A stretch of DNA of 7,365 nt from Chloroflexota bacterium (GCA_009838595.1 VXRI01000016.1:1-7365), one strand, 5' to 3'. Positions 1-6,745 are shown, counted from the first letter of the stretch. The notes: a model not told the origin generated them from the sequence alone. Translations and numbers: made by a program.

Positions 1-48
1 TCGATTTGCAAACAGACGACATCGAATAACAAGCAATCTGTAGGGACA

Positions 49-1272
49 ATGAACGGCAAAATCAGCGGCAACGAACACTCATCCAGCCCCCTAAACCGCA
101 TACGCATACTCGACCTGACTCAGGTGCAAGCCGGTCCGTCGTGCACACAACTGCTCGCGTGGCTTGGCGCAGATGTGATAAAGGTAGAACAGCCGGGCGT
201 CGGCGACCGCACGCGGCGAGAGAGGGCGACTAATCCTGATATTGATAGCTTTTACTACCTTGTGTTCAACGCGAACAAGCGCAGCCTCACGCTAAACCTG
301 AAGTCTGACGAAGGCTGCGACATATTCAAGCGGTTGGTGGGTATGTCCGATGTTGTTGTAGAAAACTATGGACCGGGTCGAATGGAGCAATTCGGCTTGG
401 GCTACGACACACTGCGACAGGTGAATCCACGCGTCATATATGCCACAATCAAGGGTTTCGGGACATACGGCCCTTTCGCGCACATCAAGAGTTTTGAGCA
501 TATTGCGCAGGCGATGGGCGGCGCGATGAGCGCGAACGGCGATATCGGCAGCGAGCCGATATTCGTCGCGCCGGGCGTGGGCGATTCCGGGACCGGGTTA
601 CACTGCGCCATCGGCATACTTGCCGCGCTGCGACAGCGAGACAATAGCGGCGAAAGTCAGCGAGTAGAGGTGTCCATGCAAGACGCGGTGGTCAACCTGA
701 TGCGCATTCGCATGCTAGACACGCTCGCGGACGGCAACCCTCTCGCGCGCAGTGGCAACCGCATTTGGGGCGCGCCATCGATGATATTTCCATGCTATCC
801 AGAAGGACCAGACGACTACATCGCGCTAGTATTGAGCGGTGATTCGTGGGACACGATTCTCGCCGTCTCCGGACGCGCCGACCTAATTGGCGATGAACGC
901 TACGCCACCGATACCGCCCGCCGCAAGCACGCCACCGAAGTCGAGCAGATAATATCAGGCTGGACACGCACGATAACTAAACGTGAGGCGATGGACATCC
1001 TCGTGCCGCTTGGCGTGGCGTGCGGTATGGTGCAAGACACGCGCGAAGTCCTGGACGACGAGCACCTGCAGGCACGCGAGATAGTGCTGCAAATGCAAGA
1101 CACCCAGCGCGGAGAATACACAGCGCTAGGCAATCCAATCAAACTCGCATCCAACAACACCCCCATCAGCCCGCCGCCACTTCTAGGAGAACACTCCGCC
1201 GAGCTGCTGAACTCGCTGCTGGGCATTGAAGATGCTGAGTTGACAGGATTACGCGACAGGGGTGTGGTGTAA
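49..1272 (+). CDS. Class III (CaiB/BaiF) CoA-transferase, formyl-CoA:oxalate CoA-transferase-like
   Basis: Complete 407-residue protein of usual length for family III CoA-transferases, which move CoA between carboxylic acids through an aspartyl-CoA thioester in the cytosol. The N-terminus carries the family block RILDLTQVQAGP (Q27 matches the active-site Gln of formyl-CoA transferase) followed by LGADVIKVE. The predicted nucleophile is D179 in GVGDSGTG, followed by GILAALRQR and the MQDAVVNLMRIR block. The Q27-to-D179 spacing of 152 equals that of the oxalate enzyme as I remember it (Gln17/Asp169). The C-terminus has the usual PPLLGEHSAELL. The glycine-rich loop (GGGGQP type) of true formyl-CoA transferases is not seen: around residues 235-244 the sequence reads SGNRIWGAPS. 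The acid substrate is therefore unknown. ATG 49 has AGGGA only 2 bases upstream, and the frame stays open to the left edge, so an upstream start cannot be excluded. No functional link to the genes downstream is evident. Confidence 0.93.
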   Translation: MNGKISGNEHSSSPLNRIRILDLTQVQAGPSCTQLLAWLGADVIKVEQPGVGDRTRRERATNPDIDSFYYLVFNANKRSLTLNLKSDEGCDIFKRLVGMSDVVVENYGPGRMEQFGLGYDTLRQVNPRVIYATIKGFGTYGPFAHIKSFEHIAQAMGGAMSANGDIGSEPIFVAPGVGDSGTGLHCAIGILAALRQRDNSGESQRVEVSMQDAVVNLMRIRMLDTLADGNPLARSGNRIWGAPSMIFPCYPEGPDDYIALVLSGDSWDTILAVSGRADLIGDERYATDTARRKHATEVEQIISGWTRTITKREAMDILVPLGVACGMVQDTREVLDDEHLQAREIVLQMQDTQRGEYTALGNPIKLASNNTPISPPPLLGEHSAELLNSLLGIEDAELTGLRDRGVV

Positions 1273-1297
1273 TGGTGAATATGGGAAGTGTATGCGC

Positions 1298-1329
1298 CCC
1301 ATCCTAGACTTCCTCTAAAGGGTAAAGGG
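1298..1329 (+). repeat. Short interspersed palindromic repeat, copy 1
   Basis: The segment begins CCCATCCT, continues with a pyrimidine-rich TTCCTC and ends AAAGGGTAAAGGG. It aligns over about 32 bases, with a few small gaps, to the reverse complement of 2650-2682, which lies between the next two genes. Both copies are intergenic, as expected for a small REP-like element. This copy is the more decayed of the two and its hairpin is weak. Confidence 0.4.
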
Positions 1330-1485
1330 CTATATGATTGGCATGGCAGGCCTTTCTTCCAATTTCGGTAAAGGGCCTATTCGCCAACCGTACCGCCCGC
1401 CTTTACTTGTCAGGGGATTGGTGCAAGTGCTACCATTGGGCAGTATATGTCGCGGCTGCGCGGCTGTTAAGGTTCGCTCTCATTC

Positions 1486-1491
1486 AAGGAG
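1486..1491 (+). promoter_or_regulatory. Ribosome binding site deciding the ino1 start
   Basis: AAGGAG is the best Shine-Dalgarno match near the beginning of the inositol-phosphate synthase domain. It lies 11 bases before TTG 1503 and only 2 bases before GTG 1494. TTG 1503 is therefore preferred, with GTG 1494 as the alternative. Its position inside the longer open frame argues against ATG 1338 as the start. Confidence 0.5.
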
Positions 1492-1502
1492 TTGTGCACG
1501 AA

Positions 1503-2588
1503 TTGGGAAGCATTAATGTCGCTATCATCGGCGTGGGTAACTGCGCCTCCTCGCTGGTGCAGGGCGTCTCCAAGTACGCCGGCGCATCCAATAACGAAGA
1601 GATTCCGGGGCTGATGCATCCGGTGCTTGGTGAGTATGGCGTGGGAGACATTAACTTTGTCGCCGCGTTCGATGTGGACTCGAGCAAGGTCGGGCTGGAC
1701 CTGTCCGAGGCTATCTTCGCCAAGCCCAACAACACCGTCAAGTTCCAAGATGTGGAGCACACCGGCATCACAGTGCAGCGCGGTATGACGCACGACGGCG
1801 TTGGCAAGTACATGTCGGACATCATCCGTAAGGCAGACGGTCCGACAGACGACATCGCAGGTATTCTCAAAGAGCGCGAGGTCGATGTGGTTATCAATTA
1901 CCTGCCCGTCGGCTCGGAGCAGGCCACGAAGTGGTACGTTGAGCAGGTGCTCTCGGCTGGCTGCGGCTTCATCAACTGTATCCCTGTGTTCATCGCTGCC
2001 GGCGAGGGCGACTACTGGCAGCGCAGATTCCGCCAGGCTGGGGCGCCGCTAATCGGAGACGACATCAAGTCGCAAGTAGGCGCAACGATCATTCACCGCG
2101 TTCTTGCGCGGCTCTTTATGGACAGAGGCGTTCAACTCGACAACACATACCAGCTTAACTTCGGAGGCAATTCCGACTTCTTCAACATGCTCGAACGCGA
2201 GCGGCTGTACAGCAAGAAGGTCTCCAAGACCAACGCGGTTACCTCGCAGGTTGACTATGATCTGCCGGACGACAATGTGCATGTGGGCCCCAGCGATTAC
2301 GTTCCGTGGCTCAGCGACCGCAAGTGGGCGTACATCCGTCTGGAAGGCACCAGCTTCGGCGATGTGCCGCTGAATGTCGAGTTGAAGCTCGAAGTGCACG
2401 ACAGCCCGAACTCCGCCGGTGTCGTGATAGACGCGATTCGCTGCGCCAAGATTGCTAAGGACAGAGGACTCGGCGGACCGATACTGGCGCCGTCTTCGTA
2501 CTTCATGAAGTCGCCGCCGGTGCAGTACACCGATGACGAAGCGCGCCAATTGCTCGAAGACTTCATCGTCGGCAAAGATGGCAGCTAG
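1503..2588 (+). CDS. ino1: Inositol-3-phosphate synthase (myo-inositol-1-phosphate synthase), actinobacterial type
   Basis: Converts D-glucose-6-phosphate to 1L-myo-inositol-1-phosphate with NAD+ in the cytosol, the committed step to inositol lipids. From TTG 1503 the protein has 361 residues, close to the roughly 367 of the mycobacterial enzyme. The Rossmann loop GVGNCAS is at residues 10-16. Other family blocks are [20 protein letters not shown] (185-194), the lysine-rich SKKVSK (237-242), a GPSDYVPWL segment, and [12 protein letters not shown] starting at residue 300, followed by AKIAKDRG and MKSPP near the C-terminus. The start is a judgement: the frame is open to ATG 1338, but the 55 extra residues have no family resemblance and the AAGGAG site lies inside them. 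GTG 1494 is the next best choice. The gene heads a same-strand set with the glycosyltransferase and phosphatidyltransferase, consistent with supplying inositol phosphate for phosphatidylinositol-type lipids. Confidence 0.96.
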   Translation: MGSINVAIIGVGNCASSLVQGVSKYAGASNNEEIPGLMHPVLGEYGVGDINFVAAFDVDSSKVGLDLSEAIFAKPNNTVKFQDVEHTGITVQRGMTHDGVGKYMSDIIRKADGPTDDIAGILKEREVDVVINYLPVGSEQATKWYVEQVLSAGCGFINCIPVFIAAGEGDYWQRRFRQAGAPLIGDDIKSQVGATIIHRVLARLFMDRGVQLDNTYQLNFGGNSDFFNMLERERLYSKKVSKTNAVTSQVDYDLPDDNVHVGPSDYVPWLSDRKWAYIRLEGTSFGDVPLNVELKLEVHDSPNSAGVVIDAIRCAKIAKDRGLGGPILAPSSYFMKSPPVQYTDDEARQLLEDFIVGKDGS

Positions 2589-2809
2589 CGAGATGGTTTT
2601 CTATCAATTGGGTACAGGTAACGGCAGGTAAAATTACAGCACCTCTTATCCCTTCCCTTTTATGGGGAAGGGTCAGGATGGGATGGAGCCACAATGCTCA
2701 ACCTGATATTGATGGGAACGATATTCTAATCGCGATAGGAATCTGCTCCGGTAAATTGATAGGATGGGTTAAAGACACAACGCGAACAAGGGGAAGGGCT
2801 TTGTGGCAA
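2589..2809. other. Gap between ino1 and the glycosyltransferase gene
   Basis: These 221 bases hold the hairpin repeat at 2650-2682 and no recognisable gene. The frame of the downstream gene is open back to ATG 2678, but that ATG lies inside the palindromic repeat and the 44 extra residues resemble no glycosyltransferase. A second AGGATGGG word occurs at 2761-2768, and a purine-rich GGAAGGG at 2792-2798 is the probable ribosome binding site for ATG 2810, with 11 bases between. No terminator T-run follows the hairpin, so transcription could run through or start anew here. Confidence 0.4.
2650..2682 (-). repeat. Short interspersed palindromic repeat, copy 2 (8-bp hairpin)
   Basis: CCCTTCCC at 2650-2657 is perfectly complementary to GGGAAGGG at 2665-2672, with a 7-base loop, followed by TCAGGATGGG. 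The reverse complement aligns with 1298-1329 (CCCATCCT, a pyrimidine tract, TAAA, then AAGGG). The copies are in opposite orientation on either side of ino1. There is no poly-T, so I read it as a REP-like repeat rather than a rho-independent terminator. Confidence 0.5.
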
Positions 2810-3982
2810 ATGGAAGCTCACCGCAAAATAGCGCTTGTGTCGCCTTACGACCACGCCTTTCACGGCGGCGTCGCCGACCACATTAACAGCCTCGCCGCGC
2901 AGTTCCGCGAGTGGGGACATACGGTCAAAATTGTCGCTCCCTGCAAATCCCCTGACGCGATCGACGACGACGACTTCATCCCGATGGGCAGGGCGGTTCC
3001 TATTCCGAGCGGTGGGTCTATAGCGCGCGTGTCGTTCTCCGTCTGGCTCAAACCGCAGATAAAGCAGATGCTCGAGCGCGAGGCATTCGATGTTGTGCAC
3101 TTCCACGAGCCGTTCGCCGGTCTAATCAGCAAAGACATGCTCAGCCTGATAGACCCCGCAGAATCCACAGCAGTCGGCACATTCCACACATACGAAGGCA
3201 CGCATCTGTACAAGATTGGCGCAAAGCATCTCGCAATGCCGTATTTCCGCATGTTGCAGGGGCGCATCGCGGTGTCGCGCCCTGCGTACGAGTTCATCAG
3301 CCGCCACTTCCCCAGCGACTACGACATCATCCCCAATGGCATTCAAGTGGACGACTTCGCAGATGCGCAGCCATTCGACCACCTGAAAAACGACGGCATG
3401 CTGAACTTGCTGTTCCTCGGCCGGCTGGAAAAGCGCAAGGGTCTGAAGTACCTGCTCGGCGCGTACAGCAGGCTCAAGTGGGACTGGCCTAACCTACGGC
3501 TATTGGTCGTGGGCGGCGGCAAGCCGGACGCCGATTCACTGCGGATTATCAGCGAGCGCAACCTCAAAGATGTGGTGTTCCTTGGGCGCGTGTCAGACGA
3601 GGACAAGTTCCGCTACTATAAGACCGCCGACATCTATTGCGCGCCGGCGACGGGCAGAGAGAGCTTCGGTATAGTGTTGCTCGAAGCGATGGCGGCGGGT
3701 GCGCCGATAGTCGCAAGCAGCATCGAAGGTTATTCGAGCGTTATCAAGCACGGCAGAGAAGGGCTACTTGTTCCGCCCAAGCAAGAGGGTGCGCTGGCTA
3801 ACGCGATTGCTTCGCTGCTGCAAAACCCTGAACTGCGGCACGCGCTTTCCACTGCCGGCACAATGAATGTGCAGGACTATCGCTGGGAGCGTGTGGCGCG
3901 GCGCGTGATGGATTGCTACGACGCATCCCGTGAGGCATGGCTAGAATCCGAGTCGCAGTGCGCCGTAGGTATACGCGGATAA
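2810..3982 (+). CDS. GT4 glycosyltransferase, PimA-like (phosphatidylinositol mannosyltransferase type)
   Basis: 390-residue GT-B fold retaining glycosyltransferase, close in length to mycobacterial PimA, which transfers mannose from GDP-mannose to phosphatidylinositol at the inner face of the membrane. PimA-like features are the N-terminal IALVSPYD block with HGGVADH (18-24), then AVPIPSGGSIARVSF, VVHFHEPF (95-102) and TFHTYEG. FLGRLEKRKGL begins at residue 202, with R205 and K210 in the usual donor-phosphate positions. The E-x7-E motif of GT4 enzymes runs from E284 to E292 in GRESFGIVLLEAMAAG. ATG 2810 is chosen because similarity begins at MEAHRKIALV and a GGAAGGG site lies 11 bases upstream. 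The frame is open to ATG 2678 but that part is repeat sequence. Placement between an inositol-phosphate synthase and a PIP-synthase-like gene supports an inositol-lipid acceptor. The sugar donor cannot be read from sequence, and another GT4 specificity remains possible. Confidence 0.92.
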   Translation: MEAHRKIALVSPYDHAFHGGVADHINSLAAQFREWGHTVKIVAPCKSPDAIDDDDFIPMGRAVPIPSGGSIARVSFSVWLKPQIKQMLEREAFDVVHFHEPFAGLISKDMLSLIDPAESTAVGTFHTYEGTHLYKIGAKHLAMPYFRMLQGRIAVSRPAYEFISRHFPSDYDIIPNGIQVDDFADAQPFDHLKNDGMLNLLFLGRLEKRKGLKYLLGAYSRLKWDWPNLRLLVVGGGKPDADSLRIISERNLKDVVFLGRVSDEDKFRYYKTADIYCAPATGRESFGIVLLEAMAAGAPIVASSIEGYSSVIKHGREGLLVPPKQEGALANAIASLLQNPELRHALSTAGTMNVQDYRWERVARRVMDCYDASREAWLESESQCAVGIRG

Positions 3983-3999
3983 GCGAACTGCGGATAAGC
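3975..3999 (+). repeat. Tandem GCGGATAAGC direct repeat at a gene junction
   Basis: GCGGATAAGC occurs at 3975-3984 and again at 3990-3999, a 15-base period, spanning the glycosyltransferase stop codon (3980-3982). The GGATAAGCAG word at 3992-4001 recurs on the opposite strand at 4736-4745 in the inverted repeat beyond the next gene. This may be a fragment of the same interspersed repeat family or chance. Confidence 0.3.
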
Positions 4000-4020
4000 A
4001 GACGGGAGATAGGCAGGCGA

Positions 4021-4623
4021 ATGAACAGAGCCGCGGCGCGTGAGATGCTTTCGACTTATTTGGAACGCCCGGTAACGGGTGTGCTCGCCAAGATGGGCGT
4101 ATCCCCGAACATGGTTACCTTCGCTGGGCTACTTGGAGCCGGCGTGAGCGCGTGGCTGATAAGCGAAGGGATGCTGTGGGCGGGCGGCGTAGTAATGTTG
4201 CTCGCCGGCGTGCTAGACATGTTCGACGGTTCGCTAGCTCGAAGCACGGGCAAAGACTCGCCGTTCGGCGCGCTGCTAGACTCCGTGGTTGACCGCGTAT
4301 CCGAGATTGTTGTGCTACTGGGCTTGCTAATCCACTACGCCCGCAGCGACTCCTTGGAAGGCACGGTGCTGGTGTATCTAGCAGCAGGAGGTTCGGTAAT
4401 GGTCAGCTACCTACGCGCGCGTTCCGAGGGGCTGGGCATAGACTGCAAAGTCGGTATAATGACCCGCCCCGAACGCGTAACGGCACTAGGCACAGGAATG
4501 ATAATCGCGCACTGGTTCCCGCTCGTGATGCTAGTAGTGCTAGGCATAATCGCCGCCCTGACCATGCTGACAACGGCGCAGCGCCTAATACACACCGGCC
4601 GCTCGCTGAGCGCGGGGGATTAG
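4021..4623 (+). CDS. CDP-alcohol phosphatidyltransferase, phosphatidylinositol-phosphate synthase type
   Basis: 200-residue integral membrane enzyme of usual family length. Members displace CMP from CDP-diacylglycerol with an alcohol. The full signature DxxDGxxARx8GxxxDxxxD is present, with metal-binding D66, D69, D87 and D91, G70, A73-R74 and G83. Several hydrophobic segments follow. Two further blocks, SYLRARSEGLG (129-139) and TRPERV (148-153), resemble the actinobacterial PIP synthase (PgsA1), which uses inositol-1-phosphate rather than glycerol-3-phosphate; with ino1 two genes upstream, this is the preferred reading. Phosphatidylglycerophosphate synthase is the main alternative. ATG 4021 is preferred because family similarity starts there. 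The frame is open to 3937, but that would overlap the glycosyltransferase by 46 bases and add 28 arginine-rich residues with no family match. The 38-base spacing after the glycosyltransferase suggests co-transcription. Ribosome-site candidates GGGAG (4004-4008) and AGG (4015-4017) are weak. Confidence 0.92.
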   Translation: MNRAAAREMLSTYLERPVTGVLAKMGVSPNMVTFAGLLGAGVSAWLISEGMLWAGGVVMLLAGVLDMFDGSLARSTGKDSPFGALLDSVVDRVSEIVVLLGLLIHYARSDSLEGTVLVYLAAGGSVMVSYLRARSEGLGIDCKVGIMTRPERVTALGTGMIIAHWFPLVMLVVLGIIAALTMLTTAQRLIHTGRSLSAGD

Positions 4624-4686
4624 ACTCAGACAGCGCTTATCTCTCCTAGAATGCTGAAAGTGGCGTAAGGCTGGGGTATTAAAGAT

Positions 4687-4755
4687 CGGATATCGATAAA
4701 CAGAATAAGATGAGATAAGACAGAGCCATACTATCCTGCTTATCCTGTATATCCG
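4687..4755. repeat. Imperfect long inverted repeat in the convergent gap
   Basis: The 219-base gap 4624-4842 separates two genes that end toward each other and contains no gene. CGGATAT at 4687-4693 pairs with ATATCCG at 4749-4755. Inside these, a purine-rich left arm (CAG, AATAAG and GATAAG words, to about 4720) is partly complementary to the right arm CTATCCTGCTTATCCTGT (4731-4748). The result is a long imperfect stem with bulges. It could fold in either transcript and act as a bidirectional end signal, or be a member of a GGATAAGCAGGAT-type interspersed repeat. No long T-run is present on either side. Confidence 0.4.
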
Positions 4756-4815
4756 TGTCAGAACCAGTTCTACGATGCCAGATTTCCCAATTTGCCCCGA
4801 AATGATAGATTTATG

Positions 4816-4833
4816 GGCGCGAGAACGGGCGCC
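4816..4833 (-). terminator. Weak hairpin just past the brkB stop codon
   Basis: Read on the minus strand, GGCGC (4833-4829) and GCGCC (4820-4816) form a 5-bp GC stem with an 8-base loop about 10 bases after the stop. The bases beyond it (ATAAATCT) are only mildly T-rich. Position is right for a terminator, but the tail is poor. Confidence 0.22.
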
Positions 4834-4842
4834 GTCGCAAAC

Positions 4843-6603
4843 CTACCGCCAGCGCGTATTCCTGGCAAACGATATCGGCCGCATTTCGCCGGAGACCCTT
4901 GTCAGCGTTGCGCCATAGAGGAATATCATTCCGCCAACATAGGTCCACATCAGCAGCACGACAAATGACGCGATGGGTCCATAGACTACATTGCGCTGGG
5001 CTGCCAAGCCTGTGAACAAGAAGAACAGGTGCTTGCCTATCTCGAAAATCACTATCGCTATCAACGCGCCGAATGTCGCGTCTCGCCACGACACGGTTGC
5101 GTTCGGAAGGTGGTGATACACTACCGTGAAGATGAACGCGTTCAGCATCACAGGAATGAGCGTGGACAGCACGCCCAGGATTATCGCTATCAAGTTTGTG
5201 ATGCTCCATGGTGTTACCGACAGCCCGAGGCTAATGTTGATCGCAGTATGGAAGAACGCCGTCAGGAATATGGACAGCAGGAAGAGCATCCCAAGCACCG
5301 TGGCGACGACCATCTCGATGAATGTAGATTCCAACACGTTCTGGTTTTCGATGCCGAATATCCTGTTCACCGCGCGGTGCGCTGCCCGGAACATCCCATT
5401 CGCACCGACTATTATGCCGATGCCCGCGATTATACCGAACGCTATAGAGCCGGTCAGCAAGTTCATCAGCGCGAACTGTATGACCTCTTCGATAATCTCG
5501 GATGACGCGGGGAAGTAGTGAATCGCCGTGTTCTCGATCCAGACGCGGATGACTTCCGGGCTGATTAGCAACGCAGCGCCGACTATCAGCAGGGCGATGA
5601 GTGGAAATATCGACAGGATGGTGAAGAACGAAAGCGACGCCGCAAGATCAATTCCTCCCGCTTTGTACAGAATCGGTACGGACTTCATCATCGCCTTGAT
5701 TCGCCATGCGCCTTCGGTCGGCGTCAGTTCGCTGGCGAGCAGCGTTTCGATGTGCGGCATGCGTCGCTGAACACGCGGCGGCAGATCGACGTTTGGGTTG
5801 GTCGCCGCGCGTATGACGGCTTCGCGCACCTTCTCGCCGCAAGGTCTGCTGATGCGATATGCGGCGTCCACGCCTCCGGTCGCCGCCGCGATGACCACTT
5901 CATCGCCAATGTCAAGGTTACGGCACGCCTCAATGAACACGGCGTCCACAGAGTTCGATGCCACTTCGGCAATTTTCGGAATATCCGGGTCGGCGCCGGC
6001 TGCGCGCGCGATGAGCAAGCTAGTGGCATCTCGCGTGGCGGTCACGACATCACCGTCCGTAGCCGCAACGCCCGATATGACGCCGCGGATAGTCGAGCGT
6101 GTCGCCGTGCCAACCTCGCTACCTGTTTCTGCAAAACCTTCGACTGCGCCTTCGACTGCGGCAGTTATCGCCTCCACAACGTCGAATCCGACCCAGTCCG
6201 AGCCGACGATAGCGCCCGCCACGACAACCCTTCCGGCGTCCGCCACTTCGCATTCATCCACATTATTGCGGCTGCCGCTGATGCCGCCCGCCACGATGTC
6301 GCGCATGGCGGGTCCGGTAACGGTCATGACTTGTCCCGCGCCTTCGACCACGCCCACGACGGCGTCGCGGACGAACGCGCGAGTTTCGCCACCCATAGCG
6401 CCGAGCGCCTGCATCGCGCCCTCGACAGCATCACGCGCGCCCGCACTCGTCCTGCGCCCGACATTGCGCGTCCCGTTGACCGCCATAATGGCAGCAAATC
6501 GCATCACCGATCGCGTGGTCTCACGCCGGCTCGCGCTGCCGTTCCGATCCAGGGGATCCTGCGCGCGGTCAACCACGCGTTCTACGGGCTGTTCGGTGTT
6601 CAA
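4843..6603 (-). CDS. YihY/BrkB-family membrane protein with a large N-terminal repeat domain
   Basis: 586 residues, about twice the usual ~290 of the family. The C-terminal half (about 305-575) is a recognisable BrkB/YihY core. It opens with KAGGIDLAASLSFFTILSIF, has hydrophobic segments near 320-347, 380-403, 429-456, 467-497, 510-532 and 541-568, and keeps the NVVYGPIASFVVLLMW block. These are inner-membrane proteins of unsettled role; older RNase BN and serum-resistance labels are not reliable. The N-terminal half is extra: residues 55-200 consist of about seven 22-residue units, then a segment rich in acidic residues and valine to about 300. No signal peptide is seen. The start is TTG 6603, the only start codon between the upstream stop (TGA at 6627-6625) and Met34, with a weak GGACGAG 7 bases upstream. 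Met34 (6504) is the alternative and would not affect the repeats. The gene is transcribed toward the inositol-lipid genes, so shared regulation is unlikely. Confidence 0.9.
   Translation of the reverse strand: MNTEQPVERVVDRAQDPLDRNGSASRRETTRSVMRFAAIMAVNGTRNVGRRTSAGARDAVEGAMQALGAMGGETRAFVRDAVVGVVEGAGQVMTVTGPAMRDIVAGGISGSRNNVDECEVADAGRVVVAGAIVGSDWVGFDVVEAITAAVEGAVEGFAETGSEVGTATRSTIRGVISGVAATDGDVVTATRDATSLLIARAAGADPDIPKIAEVASNSVDAVFIEACRNLDIGDEVVIAAATGGVDAAYRISRPCGEKVREAVIRAATNPNVDLPPRVQRRMPHIETLLASELTPTEGAWRIKAMMKSVPILYKAGGIDLAASLSFFTILSIFPLIALLIVGAALLISPEVIRVWIENTAIHYFPASSEIIEEVIQFALMNLLTGSIAFGIIAGIGIIVGANGMFRAAHRAVNRIFGIENQNVLESTFIEMVVATVLGMLFLLSIFLTAFFHTAINISLGLSVTPWSITNLIAIILGVLSTLIPVMLNAFIFTVVYHHLPNATVSWRDATFGALIAIVIFEIGKHLFFLFTGLAAQRNVVYGPIASFVVLLMWTYVGGMIFLYGATLTRVSGEMRPISFARNTRWR
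6004..6441 (-). repeat. Seven-unit 22-residue protein repeat inside the BrkB-family gene
   Basis: The repeated cores are RDAV (57-60), RDAV (79-82), RDIV (101-104), RVVV (125-128), TAAV (147-150), RSTI (169-172) and RDAT (191-194). Spacings are 22, 22, 24, 22, 22 and 22 residues. Units 2 to 6 carry GxxxG in the same phase (G84/G88, G106/G110, G130/G134, G152/G156, G174/G178); unit 1 has G62/A66 and unit 7 lacks it. The underlying DNA is diverged, so this is an old, protein-level repeat. A possible eighth unit starts near V219 (VDAVFIEACR). The period of 22 equals six helical turns of 3.67 residues, which suggests a long helix or helical bundle with glycine-lined packing; that structure is inference. 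Confidence 0.8.
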
Positions 6604-6644
6604 TTCGTTACTCGTCCGTTTAAGTCAGCTATATGAATCGTGCC

Positions 6645-6676
6645 TACGGCGGCAGCCTGAAGTGCCGTACTTTTTT
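6645..6676 (+). terminator. Terminator-like hairpin followed by T6 on the + strand
   Basis: TACGGC (6645-6650) pairs with GCCGTA (6664-6669) around a 13-base loop, with an alternative CGGCA/TGCCG pairing inside it. One C and then six T follow, at 6671-6676. This is the form of a modest rho-independent terminator for + strand transcription. No + strand gene ends here. Read on the other strand, the hairpin falls in the 5' untranslated part of the brkB message, about 40 bases before its start. Confidence 0.4.
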
Positions 6677-6745
6677 CAATCAATGCGCAGCACCGATCCC
6701 GCGCCATACTCTCATATCAAAGAATGTATCCGTGCCGTTAATGTT

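Larger units (their letters stand above)
1273..1502 (+). promoter_or_regulatory. Leader region upstream of ino1, with repeated GGTAAAGGGC
   Basis: This 230-base gap contains no convincing gene. GGTAAAGGGC occurs twice, at 1321-1330 and 1367-1376. CCTTTAC at 1400-1406 is complementary to the GTAAAGG part of either copy, so two alternative 7-bp stems are possible. The frame of ino1 stays open back to ATG 1338, but that extension looks like translated leader because known family members begin near the Rossmann motif. I saw no confident -35/-10 pair and recognise no known riboswitch. A regulatory role is inference. Confidence 0.35.

Noticed and set aside
402..1226. Minus-strand open frames within the CoA-transferase gene
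   Set aside because: They are shadows of a well-supported gene and show no family features.
2650..2672. Hairpin after ino1 as a rho-independent terminator
   Set aside because: The 8-bp stem is good, but it is followed by TCAGGATGGG with no T-run, and its sequence matches the repeat at 1298-1329.
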